Below, piece after piece: positions 34,373 to 43,920 of a stretch of DNA of 64,000 nt. Within the stretch, counting starts at the first letter, position 1. The number at the start of each line of letters is the position of its first letter. Under the pieces are notes generated by a model. It saw nothing but the letters and a program-made list of their open reading frames with translations. It did no database searches and had not been told where the DNA came from. This stretch comes from Nitrospira sp. (GTDB lineage: Bacteria; Nitrospirota; Nitrospiria; Nitrospirales; Nitrospiraceae): assembly GCA_030123605.1 (NCBI GenBank), contig CP126123.1, positions 2,460,001 to 2,524,000 on the forward strand, in the 5' to 3' direction. The position numbers and the translations under genes were made by a program.

Positions 34373-36880
34373 TCACACCCCCGCTTCCTTCAATACCTGC
34401 CCCGTATAAGACCGCTTCGATTGGGCGATCTCTTTCGGCGAGCCTTCGACCACGATTTCACCCCCGCGGTCGCCGCCTTCGGGTCCCAGGTCGATGATCC
34501 AGTCCGCATTGCGGATCACGTCGAGGTTATGTTCGATCACGAGGACGGTATTGCCGGTCTCGACCAGACGATCGAGCACATCCAACAACCGTTGGATGTC
34601 GGCGAAGTGCAGGCCGGTGGTGGGCTCGTCCAGGATGTACATGGTGCGGCCGGTGGGACGTTTGGACAGTTCGCGCGAGAGCTTCACGCGCTGGGCCTCG
34701 CCGCCCGACAGGGTCGTAGCGGACTGTCCCAGCTTCACGTAATGCAGGCCGACATCGTGGAGCGTCTGCAATTTCGCTTTGATGTAAGGGATGTTCTCGA
34801 AAAACTCCAACGCATCATCCACCGTCATGTTGAGGATATCGGCGATGCTGCGCCCCTTGTACTGAATTTCCAAGGTTTCTCGATTGTATCGCTGCCCCTT
34901 GCAGACCTCGCAGGTGACGTAGACATCGGGCAGGAAATGCATTTCGATCTTGATCAACCCGTCGCCCTGACAGGCTTCGCAGCGCCCGCCCTTGACGTTG
35001 AAGCTGTAGCGGCCCGGCTTGTAGCCGCGCACGCGGGATTCCGGCAAATTCGAGAACAGGTCGCGGATGAAGGTGAAGAGGCCGGTGTAGGTCGCCGGGT
35101 TCGAGCGAGGCGTGCGGCCGATCGGCGACTGGTCGATGTCGATGATCTTATCCAGCGCCTCGACGCCCTTTAGCTCTTTGCAGCCGTCGATCTTGGGCTT
35201 CTTGTGATAGAGCAGCTGCGAAAGCGAATGGAACAGCACTTCGAGCACCAGGGTACTTTTCCCGGAACCTGAAACGCCGGTCACGCAGGTCAACAGGCCC
35301 AGGGGAATGTTGACGGTGACGCCCTTGAGGTTGTGCTTCTTCGCGCCGACCACCGACAGAAAGCCTTTTGGTTTCCGGGTTCGCTGCGGGAGCGACACCA
35401 TCTGCTCGCCGCGCAAATACTTCCCGGTGAGCGAGTCGGGGTTCGCCATGACCTGCTTCGGTGTGCCCTGGGCCACGATCTTGCCGCCGTGTGTGCCGGC
35501 GCCAGGGCCCAGGTCGAGAATGTAGTCGGCAGCCTGCATCGTCTCCGCATCATGTTCGACCACAACAACCGTGTTGCCGAGATCGCGCAGGCGGAGCAGA
35601 GTCTGGAGCAAGCGTCGATTGTCCCGTTGATGAAGGCCGATCGACGGCTCATCCAGGATATAGAGGACGCCGACCAATCCCGACCCGATTTGGGTCGCCA
35701 AGCGAATGCGCTGACCCTCACCGCCTGAAAGTGTGGCTGCAGGCCGATCAAGCGTCAAATAGTCCAGTCCGACATTGACCAAAAATCCCAGCCGCTCGCG
35801 AATTTCCTTGAGGATGCGATGGGCGATGACGAGTTCGCGCTCGGTGAACTTCAAGGCCGTGAAAAAATCAGCCGCCGCCCGTACGGAGAGCTTCGTCACC
35901 TCGGCAATCGATTTCTTTGCGATCTTGACGGCCAGGCTTTCCGGCTTAAGCCGCGCCCCCTGGCAAGTGGGGCACAGCTCGAGCAACGTAAAGTCTTCGT
36001 CCTCCGAAGCGCCCGGTGTCATGGCATAGCCGATTCCATCGCAGGCAGGGCAGGCGCCGTGCGGACTGTTGAAGGAGAAGACGCGGGGTGTGATCTCCGG
36101 ATAACTCACGCCGCACTTGATGCAGGCCAGCTTTTCACTATAGAGGTGGAGTTTGCCGGCCTCCGACAGGACACCTACCAGCCCACCGGCCAATTTCAAC
36201 GAGGTTTCGACGGAGTCCGCCACGCGCCTCATGAGCGCGTCGCCCGGCTTCATCACCAACCGATCGACGACGATTTCGATATTGTGCTTCTTCTGCTTGT
36301 CGAGCGTGATGTCGTCGCCAAGATCGACGAGTTCGCCGTCGATCCTGGCCCGCACATAGCCGGCCTTCCGCATCTCCAACAATTCTTTTCGGTACTCACC
36401 CTTTCGCCCGCGCACAAGCGGCGACAGAATCTGAAACCTCGCGCCTTCCGGCAATTCGCAGATGGCATCCACCATCTGCTGAACGGTCTGGGCGGTGATT
36501 TCCTGACCGCATTGAAAACAGAACGGGCGGCCGACGCGCGCGAAGAGCAGGCGCAGATAGTCGTAGATCTCGGTGACCGTCCCGACCGTGGAGCGGGGAT
36601 TGTGGCTCGTGCTTTTCTGTTCGATGGAGATCGCCGGCGACAACCCTTCGATGGAATCCACGTCGGGCTTCCCCATCTGTTCGAGAAACTGCCTGGCATA
36701 GGCGGACAGGGATTCGACATAGCGCCGCTGCCCCTCGGCATAGATCGTATCGAAGGCCAGCGATGATTTACCCGAACCGCTCAGGCCCGTCATGACGACC
36801 AGCTTATCCCGCGGAATCTCGACATCGAGATTCTTCAGGTTGTGCTCGCGTGCCCCTTTGATGATGATGGAATTGGACAT
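34373..36880 (-). CDS. uvrA: Excinuclease ABC subunit A, shortened by about 100 residues
   Basis: 835 residues from ATG 36880, where the family start [18 protein letters not shown] begins. Both ABC modules are complete: Walker [10 protein letters not shown] near residue 35 and GVSGSGKST near 545, signatures LSGGEGQR and LSGGEAQR, and the Cys pairs of both zinc modules. Typical UvrA has about 940 residues. The missing part lies right after the first zinc module: CPACDGIG is followed after only some 20 residues by CPTCQGARL, where most UvrA proteins have roughly 120. The UvrB-binding domain before the zinc module is present, so this is not the UvrA2 type. Damage recognition in excision repair is expected. 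Its 5' end is duplicated as a remnant at 39303. Confidence 0.93.
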   Translation of the reverse strand: MSNSIIIKGAREHNLKNLDVEIPRDKLVVMTGLSGSGKSSLAFDTIYAEGQRRYVESLSAYARQFLEQMGKPDVDSIEGLSPAISIEQKSTSHNPRSTVGTVTEIYDYLRLLFARVGRPFCFQCGQEITAQTVQQMVDAICELPEGARFQILSPLVRGRKGEYRKELLEMRKAGYVRARIDGELVDLGDDITLDKQKKHNIEIVVDRLVMKPGDALMRRVADSVETSLKLAGGLVGVLSEAGKLHLYSEKLACIKCGVSYPEITPRVFSFNSPHGACPACDGIGYAMTPGASEDEDFTLLELCPTCQGARLKPESLAVKIAKKSIAEVTKLSVRAAADFFTALKFTERELVIAHRILKEIRERLGFLVNVGLDYLTLDRPAATLSGGEGQRIRLATQIGSGLVGVLYILDEPSIGLHQRDNRRLLQTLLRLRDLGNTVVVVEHDAETMQAADYILDLGPGAGTHGGKIVAQGTPKQVMANPDSLTGKYLRGEQMVSLPQRTRKPKGFLSVVGAKKHNLKGVTVNIPLGLLTCVTGVSGSGKSTLVLEVLFHSLSQLLYHKKPKIDGCKELKGVEALDKIIDIDQSPIGRTPRSNPATYTGLFTFIRDLFSNLPESRVRGYKPGRYSFNVKGGRCEACQGDGLIKIEMHFLPDVYVTCEVCKGQRYNRETLEIQYKGRSIADILNMTVDDALEFFENIPYIKAKLQTLHDVGLHYVKLGQSATTLSGGEAQRVKLSRELSKRPTGRTMYILDEPTTGLHFADIQRLLDVLDRLVETGNTVLVIEHNLDVIRNADWIIDLGPEGGDRGGEIVVEGSPKEIAQSKRSYTGQVLKEAGV

Positions 36881-36900
36881 AAGCGGCGGGATTATATCAT
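36778..36900 (-). repeat. Direct repeat, copy in uvrA 5' end and leader
   Basis: The uvrA start region (first about 33 codons) with some 20 bases of leader (AAGCGGCGGGATTATATC in plus orientation). It recurs in the same orientation at 39303-39415. By eye there are about 13 substitutions and one 3-base gap over some 106 aligned positions. The two copies enclose the GHKL ATPase and vapBC genes. Confidence 0.75.
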
Positions 36901-36923
36901 GCGACAGAATCGGAACAGCGGCC

Positions 36924-38510
36924 CTACCGACGCTTGCGGACGCGACGAGACGACGAGTCGAGCGCTTCACCCCATCGAGTCATGAACGTGGTCACGAACG
37001 CATGTTCTTCCTTCGGTTCGACGGCCAACCGTGCCAACGCAAGCGCGACACACAGTGCGATGTGGTATCCCTCCGAGCGGGAAGCGACCGCTCGTCGATA
37101 GGTTGGGTGCGCCTCGTTGATGACCACGCTGGATTCGACCAGCCTCGCCAGTTCCACATCGTCCGGATGGCCCTCAAACCGAATGCCCAGTCCGTACCGC
37201 ATCGGCCTTGTCCTTCCGCCGGTTCCCGGCAGGAGGACCTCACCAGGAGGGACCTGATTCTCTTCGAGCTGCTGCTCCTTATTGTCGCTCCCCGGTTCAT
37301 CGGGAACAGCCGCGACCTGCTCAACCGGCTCGGCAGCGCTTGGTTCTTGTTCATTCGCCTTGGTAGTAGACGCGACGAACCCGCGCGGATTCTCTTCTGC
37401 AGCCTCTCCGCCGATCGGAAGCCGTTTCTGGCCTCCGGCACGCTTCTCCACGAGCGACGCCAACAGGGGGAAGTCTTCCGCCATTTCCACCAGCATGGCC
37501 GCCAGATCACGTTCCAATGGACGGAGTGACCGACGACGACCTATGTCCGCCGGTGGGCGGACGTCGCCCCAGGCGGCCAACTGTTTGGCCACCGCTTCTT
37601 GAATCGCCTTGCGGTAGCTGAGATACAACGCGCCGCGGGCACCGACGCGGACGAAGTCGCCTTTGTTCAGAGTCAGCGCTGCGGCAAGGGCCGGCACCTC
37701 GATGACTCCGGCCACTCGATCCGGGGTCGCCGGTGTGATCCCCAACCAGTCCCATCCGTGCTTGATGACTTTTCCGAAGGTACTGACCGCCACGCCCCGC
37801 TTGTCCTCAGGAAGCGGCGCCTCGGTCCGAAGCAAATAGCCCACCGCCGACGGCTTCCGCTTTCGTGCCAAACAGACCGCAAGCCGGGCGACTTCTTGCG
37901 CACGGATCCTCTGCCCATCCAACGCCCGCCCCCCTACCTCAAACAGGATTCGCTTCGGATAGTGGGGCGACAGGATCTCGTCGAATTCGGTTTCGAAGAG
38001 CGGTTGGAACTGCCGGCGCAACGCCGCCTCCAGATAGCCTTCGTCCAAGAGCGGTGAGAGTGCATTGTGCACGTGAAGCCGCACGGCAGTGCCATGGCTC
38101 TCCACAAGCCCGAGCGGCGGAATCCATTTCCAGGGCGCTTTATGCCGAGCCGCGAGCAGCCAACGGCTCGCCACATGTTCCTTTCCCCGGCGGGATTCGG
38201 TGACGACCTCTTCGCACGCCAGGAGGCCGAGCTTGATCCCGACACCGGCGAACCCGATACCCTGGCCGCGCGGTTTCGAACTGGCGGCAAGGTCATGGTA
38301 TCGGACGAGATCCCTCCGCCTCATCCCGCATCCGTCGTCTGCGATCGTGAGCGTGCTGCTGGCCACATCGACGGCCAGGCGGATGCGTCCTGCGCCTGAG
38401 TCCAACGAGTTGGCCACGATCTCCGTGAGGATGGTTTCTTCGAGCGCGCCGGGATAGGCATCGCGCAAATCTTCGAGCAGATGCTGAATATCGACACGGG
38501 TTTCGCCCAT
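36924..38510 (-). CDS. GHKL (Hsp90/MutL/MORC-like) ATPase
   Basis: 528 residues from ATG 38510, with GGAGCGG 6 bases upstream. The N-terminal domain has the Bergerat ATP fold: N-box [14 protein letters not shown] near residue 33, G1 ADDGCGM near 60 and G2 [14 protein letters not shown] near 85. The middle part is a MutL/Hsp90-like transducer region; residues about 370-440 are a Pro/Glu-rich disordered linker before a helical C-terminal domain. Proteins of this type are conformational switches in DNA repair, chromosome handling or defence. The exact family is not recognised. It lies between uvrA and a toxin-antitoxin pair, inside direct repeats. Confidence 0.78.
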   Translation of the reverse strand: MGETRVDIQHLLEDLRDAYPGALEETILTEIVANSLDSGAGRIRLAVDVASSTLTIADDGCGMRRRDLVRYHDLAASSKPRGQGIGFAGVGIKLGLLACEEVVTESRRGKEHVASRWLLAARHKAPWKWIPPLGLVESHGTAVRLHVHNALSPLLDEGYLEAALRRQFQPLFETEFDEILSPHYPKRILFEVGGRALDGQRIRAQEVARLAVCLARKRKPSAVGYLLRTEAPLPEDKRGVAVSTFGKVIKHGWDWLGITPATPDRVAGVIEVPALAAALTLNKGDFVRVGARGALYLSYRKAIQEAVAKQLAAWGDVRPPADIGRRRSLRPLERDLAAMLVEMAEDFPLLASLVEKRAGGQKRLPIGGEAAEENPRGFVASTTKANEQEPSAAEPVEQVAAVPDEPGSDNKEQQLEENQVPPGEVLLPGTGGRTRPMRYGLGIRFEGHPDDVELARLVESSVVINEAHPTYRRAVASRSEGYHIALCVALALARLAVEPKEEHAFVTTFMTRWGEALDSSSRRVRKRR

Positions 38511-38620
38511 GAGCCGCTCCGGTTGACGACGAGGCAAATGTCGGACGGCCAGTATCGGCGGATGACTCGATCAGGTCAAGAGAGAAGGAACGCACGTGAC
38601 AATCGCATGAGGCCTCAATC

Positions 38621-38655
38621 TTGACAGGGTTTCAAAATACGTCTAATGTACGTAT
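38621..38655 (+). promoter_or_regulatory. Promoter and probable operator of the vapBC-type pair
   Basis: TTGACA at 38621-38626 and, after 17 bp, TAATGT at 38644-38649. ATACGT (38637-38642) and ACGTAT (38650-38655) are an exact inverted repeat around the -10 box, the usual place for antitoxin autorepression. The start codon at 38662 follows the predicted transcription start by only a few bases. Confidence 0.55.
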
Positions 38656-38661
38656 GAAATA

Positions 38662-38946
38662 ATGAGTCAGGTTGTTATGCCAAAAACGACGCTTCGAAAA
38701 GAAAAATGGACCCTGTCGTTCGATCCTACGCTGAAAGGCCTGGTGGTCAGGGCGGCACAACGGAAGGGAGTGTATCCTGTCACGCTTCTCGAAGATCTTG
38801 TGAGGGAAAAGTTCAACCCCTTTGGCCATACGGACATAAAGGATAGCGCGGCTTATGTGACCGCGCTCCGGAGACAGAGCCGTAAGCAATCGGACCAGGC
38901 TTTCCTGGCTGAAATCGAAGCATGGCAAAAGTCTCGCTCCTCCTAG
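38662..38946 (+). CDS. Antitoxin of a VapBC-type module
   Basis: 94 residues, small and basic, with an N-terminal strand-helix region (KWTLSFDPTLKGLVVRAAQ) compatible with a ribbon-helix-helix DNA-binding fold and a C-terminal charged tail suited to toxin binding. ATG 38677 is an alternative start. Its 3' end overlaps the PIN-domain gene by 25 bp. Expected to neutralise the toxin and repress its own promoter through the inverted repeat just upstream. The exact antitoxin family is not certain. Confidence 0.7.
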   Translation: MSQVVMPKTTLRKEKWTLSFDPTLKGLVVRAAQRKGVYPVTLLEDLVREKFNPFGHTDIKDSAAYVTALRRQSRKQSDQAFLAEIEAWQKSRSS

Positions 38947-39296
38947 ACACCGACATCTTCATTGACTACTTCAACCACGGCAGCTTTTACGCCTTATTCG
39001 ATCCCGCCCGTTTCACGATCTATTTTTCAGTCGTCACCCAAAAGGAACTCCTCACCAAGCCAGGATTCCGCGAGTCCGAGCGGGAAGCCATCCGTTCGGA
39101 GTTGGCGGGCTGCCGGCTCATCCCCATTTCCAATTCCATTGCCGCACGATACTCCGACCTTCGCCGGCACCACCCCTCCCTGGACAAGTCCGACGCCCTG
39201 ATCGCGGCGACCGCCCTCGTTAAACAATTGCCCCTCCTGACCAGGAACAAACGGCATTTCAAGATAGTGAACGGTCTGACCTTATTCGGGGAGTGA
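38922..39296 (+). CDS. PIN-domain ribonuclease toxin, VapC type
   Basis: 124 residues, one PIN domain. The acidic metal-binding residues are visible: Asp9 ([12 protein letters not shown]), the Glu of VTQKELL near 44, and the Asp of [12 protein letters not shown] near 88, followed by the LLTRNKRHF end motif. VapC toxins cleave specific RNAs such as initiator tRNA or the 23S sarcin-ricin loop. The gene overlaps its antitoxin gene, the usual arrangement. It ends immediately before a duplicated uvrA fragment. Confidence 0.85.
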   Translation: MAKVSLLLDTDIFIDYFNHGSFYALFDPARFTIYFSVVTQKELLTKPGFRESEREAIRSELAGCRLIPISNSIAARYSDLRRHHPSLDKSDALIAATALVKQLPLLTRNKRHFKIVNGLTLFGE

Positions 39297-39302
39297 CTTC
39301 CC

Positions 39303-39415
39303 GAGGCGCTCAAGTCGGCAATGACGACCAGCTTGTCCTGCGGAATCTCGACATCGAGATCCTTCAGATTGTGTTCACGCGCCTCTTTGATGATGAAATT
39401 GCTCATAAGAGGCGG
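39303..39415 (-). pseudogene. Duplicated uvrA 5' fragment
   Basis: The minus strand encodes [18 protein letters not shown] and [10 protein letters not shown], nearly the start of the uvrA product, then decays at Walker A (DLSASGSHS for GLSGSGKSS). Leader bases upstream of the ATG are also shared. It can make no UvrA and is cut short where the vapC gene ends. The matching copy is at 36778-36900. Confidence 0.85.
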
Positions 39416-39497
39416 GATGATATCCTCGGACTTAGATCACCAGTGGCGTGCAAAAGTCAGGCGGGTCTCAGTTTGAATGCGTCCGAGCGATCCGCAC

Positions 39498-42400
39498 TCA
39501 CGTGCATCTGCTTCGCGGAAGCAGCCTATCAAGCTCTCTGAAAAAACCGGCCTCACGCCAAAGTTGCCGGTTGCCAACGACGTAAACGGCTTTTTTCGAG
39601 CGAGTGACAGCTACGTTTAGCAGATTCGGTCGTTTGCCAGCCCAATTGCGAGCACCAGTTTGTGCCGGGTGAGGCGCCCCCAGTACGAGTATGACCGCAT
39701 CCGCTTCACGTCCTTGCGCTGTATGCACGGTGCCAATTCGCTCGTTGATCCAGCGCCATTCATCCTCGCCGACCCATCCTCTGAGCACGTCACTCTCACG
39801 TATCGTTTGACGCAATCTGTCTGCGACAATGACGAAAGGTGTGATGACATAAAGGTCGGGCTTTGCACCCATTTGCCTTAGTTGCCGAAGCATGCGCAAC
39901 ACTTCATCACCTTCCTCTCGGCACCATTTATCCTCGGCACTGCCTTCGACGTGAATCCATGCAGAAGGACCAAGCACATCTCGAATAGCAGATGGTTTGG
40001 TCAGTTTCGCGGATACCATCAACCCGGAATAAGCGATCGTGTTGGAGACACTAAACATTGGCTCCGAACATCGCCGATGCACCAAGAGCGGCACACCAAC
40101 ACTCCTACTGCCGGCATGGGTTTGGAATTCACTGGTATAGGAGGACGCAGAGTCGGCGAGGGTCTGCACTGAAGCGGATGGAGCCGCATAGTGTTCAGGA
40201 TCAACGCCAAAGCGGCGACATATAGCATGCGCCAACGCATCAGGAAGCACAACCACTGGCTCAATCTGCACAGGGTCGCCAACGATAACGGCGCGGCGCG
40301 TTCGCAAGAGTGCGCCTACCGTAGCCTGCGGCAATGCCTGGCCGGCCTCATCCACAAACAACCAGCCGAGGCTTTCAGGTGGCAACTTGCCCAGCATTCG
40401 GTTGATAGAAGCAAAAGTTGTGGAGATCAATGGCACTACAAGGAAAAGTGAGGTCCACAAGTCCGGCAACAACGCCTGTTTCTAGGCGCCTCTCAAGGTC
40501 TGCGTCGTGAACACATTCATCAGGGCACCGAGGTTGTGACGCAAGGGTTTGGCAGCCGCATCAATAAAGGCACGATGCATCACCATCGCAGAGATGAAAA
40601 CTTCATCCCGCAGGCGTTGGGTAGACGAGGAAAACCACGCGGTTGCTTGATGCCGCTTGCCGTGGTCTAGCGAGAAGAACGCATCATCTGTAAGGATGAC
40701 GCCGTGTTTTTGCTGTGCATCAACGAGTCGCTGGTTCACTTGTTGATGCTGCGTATACGCCACTTGCCAGGTAGCTTCAGCATTTCGCCATTCGAGCAAC
40801 GCCTGCCTGATTTCACTCCATTTACGTGCCGAACGTGTCCTGAACAATCGAGCCCAAAACCCCGGCTTCGACAAGTCGTGCATGCGAAGCTCTAGGTCGG
40901 CCCTTTGAGGTGGATGTGCGGCTTTCCACGCCGCCGCAGAGACCCCCTTCAATTCTCGAAACTTTTCTACTGCAGCATTCCGCTGGACTCTGGTGCTCTT
41001 TTCTCCCTGATCCAACCTCGGCAACCGTTTTAAGTCGGCATAAAGACTTTCCAGCCATGTTTGTCGCCGACGGCTTTCGTCCAACGCCTTTAAAAATCGT
41101 GCGCGTGCGGCTCTCCACCGTTCGATGGCTTCCTCTCGGCTAGATGGCGGATGTTCTGCTTGGACAATGCGCGGTGGTCGTTGATCGACCCGCCCTGTAT
41201 CCGGATCGGTTATCTTCACGTCGGTGTGCGAGCCCATTGCAGCCCGCAGGTAGCTGTTAAGGCCGTTGTCATCGTCCCACCAAAAGACCTGCTTGAATCG
41301 GCTGCGGTTCTGCATATTCCCCAGTACAGCGGCAATGGCTCCCCAGGTCTCGGATTGATGCATAGCGTCAGACAGCGTTTTGAAGTAACGCAGCTCCTGG
41401 GCATCGTTTGCAATGGCGCTAAGGTTCGGAAGCTCTGCGCTCACGTTCTCGACGGCTTTATTGTTTGATGATGCCACCACCATCTCGAACCCACGCAACG
41501 CTGGATTCAGCCGATAGAGGTGAATCCAGCTCGCACCAGCTCTGAGCTTTTCCCCGGAATGCTCGAACGCAGTCTCTGGGTCGTCGAACTTCGCCATTGC
41601 CTCCGCTCTTTCGGTCACTACTCCGGCGACCAGATCTCGAAGCAATGTCGTCTTTCCAGTTCCAGGCGGGCCATTGATACCCAGCAACCCACCCGCCTTT
41701 GTTTCTCGAAATGACAGGTTGACGGCCGCCTGCTGAAGTAACACCAACGGGGAACGGCCAACGCCAGGCCAGCGTGAGGGTTGTGTAAAACCTGGGCTGA
41801 CAGCCTCTGTCAATGCTGCAGTATCTTGTAATAAATCGCGACTCTTCTCTTGTCGTGCCACGCCGAGATAGCGTCGGAGATTCTGGGGGGCTTTGCCCTC
41901 CGTGAACAGTCTGCGAACCAGCGCGAGGTCTGTGAGGAAGAAGCTATTCAGCAAGAGGGGTTCCGGTGGATTAGGATCCCTGAAATAGACATATGAGCGG
42001 ATTGCGAATTCCGGCGGCTCAACCCATTCTCTTGGCAATCCTAATTCATGGATAAGCGCCTCGTAGGCGGCAAGCAACGCCGCTCGTGTCAGTGGACGTG
42101 CCCGACGCTCCTCTCCGCCATCGTCTCCCGTCGTTGTTCCTAGAAGCAGCTTCTCGATCCGTTCAACCAACTGCGGCTCAACATCTGTCCATCGTGCGAG
42201 GTCTGCCAACTCGCCTTTTAGCGCAGATATCACACCCCAGCCAAAACTGGATATCCCAACTGCTGGCGCCTCAATGGGTTGGCCGTGGCGATCAACGACG
42301 ACAATCGCTAGAGCCGCCTTGCCACGTGCAGGTGGTGACTCGTCACGATTCTCACCATATCGTTCGATGAGGCACCGGATCGCTGATTCCATCTTTATTG

Positions 42401-42992
42401 AGCCGAGAACAACCTGATAATAGAGACGATAGTTGGGCCGCGACTTGTCACCTCGCTCCCACGGAAGAGACTGCTCGCTTAGAGAGGCGACTCTTCTCTT
42501 ATCACCTCCAGCCAAGTCCTCTGACCGGACGTAGGTAGGTGGCGAGAGAACCTCCAGCGCTGTCCATGCCGAAAGAATATCGTCTGGTCGATTAGTAATT
42601 GGTGGCGGTGGCGGGAGCTTTCTATCAGGTCCAGAGGGTCCGCGCCCTGAAGGACCTTCTGGAGGAGACGGAGGAGGTTGGGACGACGGATGTTTTTCTT
42701 GATGGCTTGAACCCGATTGATCGTCAGGTGGGCGGGGTGATGGTGATTTTTCGGGTACAGGCTTCCGCGAGGATGGTCTGGGCTGCAAGATCGCAAGTTT
42801 CTCTCTGACCCGCGTGCGCAACCTTCCTGCCCGCTCGCTTTTCCGATGGTCCAGTTCTTCCTGTAATGCGAATACGGCTTCTACATCATCGTTTTTCTCC
42901 GCAAACAGCGCTTCCAGCTCTTGTATGGTTAAGCGAAAAATCTGCGTGCCATAGTTGAAAGCACCTATAACTCTTCTTCCTAATGGAAACAA
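39498..42992 (-). pseudogene. SF1 helicase (Dna2/NAM7-like) interrupted by one in-frame TAG
   Basis: One continuous minus-strand frame of about 1164 codons except for a single TAG at 40482-40484. The first part, 836 residues, starts at TTG 42992 behind AGAGGGAGA. It has a Pro-rich linker at about 70-135 and Walker A GPPGTGKT near residue 437. After the stop the same frame goes on with KQALLPDLW and carries the other helicase motifs: WLFVDEAGQALPQ (Walker B/DEAG), VGDPVQIEP and HTAQGREADAVILVLG. Without readthrough the ATPase core is split and inactive. A recent CAG-to-TAG change, stop suppression or a sequencing error could each explain it. Probably a defence or mobile-DNA helicase (inference). 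Confidence 0.8.
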
Positions 42993-43113
42993 GGATCTCC
43001 CTCTTTTGACTTCACCAGAGATCTTTCCTAGCAGTAGACCTCATATTGCTCAATCCGTATCCCGTGTACCAACCTTGACAAAGCTTGAAACCTGGTGCTA
43101 CCACGCTCCTATT

Positions 43114-43896
43114 ATGATGAAGGTCCAAGAACCACCTGCGCGTGCGGAAGATCGCCCTTCGCCGGAAGCGCAGGCCGTCTCGACCTGGTCTGGCCAAGCG
43201 CGCGAACAGGCGGTCCAGCGGATGTTCACGGCCATCGCAGGCGTCTACGACCTCAATAATACCTTATTGAGCTTCGGCCTCCACCACCGCTGGAAACGCG
43301 TCACGGCTTCCTATGTTCCTATCGTGACGAACGGTCGGGCACTCGACATCGGGGCCGGCACCGCGGACCTTGCGCTGTTGATCGAACCCAAGATGGGCAA
43401 CCAGGGCCTTGTCGTTGCCTCCGATTTGAACCATGCCATGCTGGCGGAGGGCTTGAGGAAGGTCGCCAAGCATGGACTTCGCGACCGCATCACCTGCCTC
43501 CAGGCCAACGCCGAGCAATTGGGTTTTCCCGACTACACCTTTCATGCCGTAACCACCGGTTTCTGCATGCGCAATGTGGGAAACCTGATGCAGGCGTTCA
43601 TGGAGATCCGACGGGTCCTGCGGCCCGGCGGGCGTTTTGTCTGTTTGGAATTCTCGCATCCGCCCTACCGCCTGCTCCGGAGCCTCTACGATTGGTATTC
43701 GTTTCGTCTATTGCCCTGGATCGGCACAAAAGTCGCGCGCGATCGGACGGGGGTCTACGAATACCTCCCGGCCTCCATCCGCACATTTCCCGATCAGGAA
43801 CGGCTGGCGGCGCTGTTGCGCGAGGCTGGGTTTCGCCAGGTGGAATACCGAAATCTGACCGGTGGGATCGTGGCGATTCACATTGCGACAAAGTAG
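43114..43896 (+). CDS. UbiE/MenG-type C-methyltransferase
   Basis: About 260 residues from ATG 43114 or 43117; an upstream in-frame extension to 42955 is unlike the family. The class I SAM-dependent fold is complete: motif I ALDIGAGTADLALLI near residue 75, FPDYTFHAVTTGFCMRNVGN (the UbiE signature) near 150 and LRPGGRFVCLEFSHP near 175. It should methylate the quinone ring of menaquinone or a related quinone. TTGACA at 43075 may be its -35 box, with a poor -10. It overlaps nothing and is followed after 20 bp by a radical SAM gene. Confidence 0.85.
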   Translation: MMKVQEPPARAEDRPSPEAQAVSTWSGQAREQAVQRMFTAIAGVYDLNNTLLSFGLHHRWKRVTASYVPIVTNGRALDIGAGTADLALLIEPKMGNQGLVVASDLNHAMLAEGLRKVAKHGLRDRITCLQANAEQLGFPDYTFHAVTTGFCMRNVGNLMQAFMEIRRVLRPGGRFVCLEFSHPPYRLLRSLYDWYSFRLLPWIGTKVARDRTGVYEYLPASIRTFPDQERLAALLREAGFRQVEYRNLTGGIVAIHIATK

Positions 43897-43904
43897 CGAC
43901 TGAC

Positions 43905-43920
43905 AAGTTCTGAGTTATGG
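43905..43920 (+). repeat. Repeat family 2 fragment at the next gene's start
   Basis: AAGTTCTGAGTTATGG has the GTTCTGAGTTATG core of the elements at 47825 and 49317; its ATG is used as the start codon of the radical SAM gene, which has no other ribosome-binding site. Confidence 0.45.

Noticed and set aside
34343..35173. Open frame of 276 codons on the plus strand opposite uvrA
   Set aside because: Antisense shadow of the uvrA 3' half with no ribosome-binding site or domain.
32400..43000. Prophage or integrative element covering the whole accessory stretch
   Set aside because: No integrase, transposase, phage structural gene or tRNA target was seen; only the local direct repeats around the GHKL and vapBC genes are supported.
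42955..43113. N-terminal extension of the UbiE-like gene
   Set aside because: The extra 53 residues are unlike the family, overlap the helicase gene start region and lack a ribosome-binding site.
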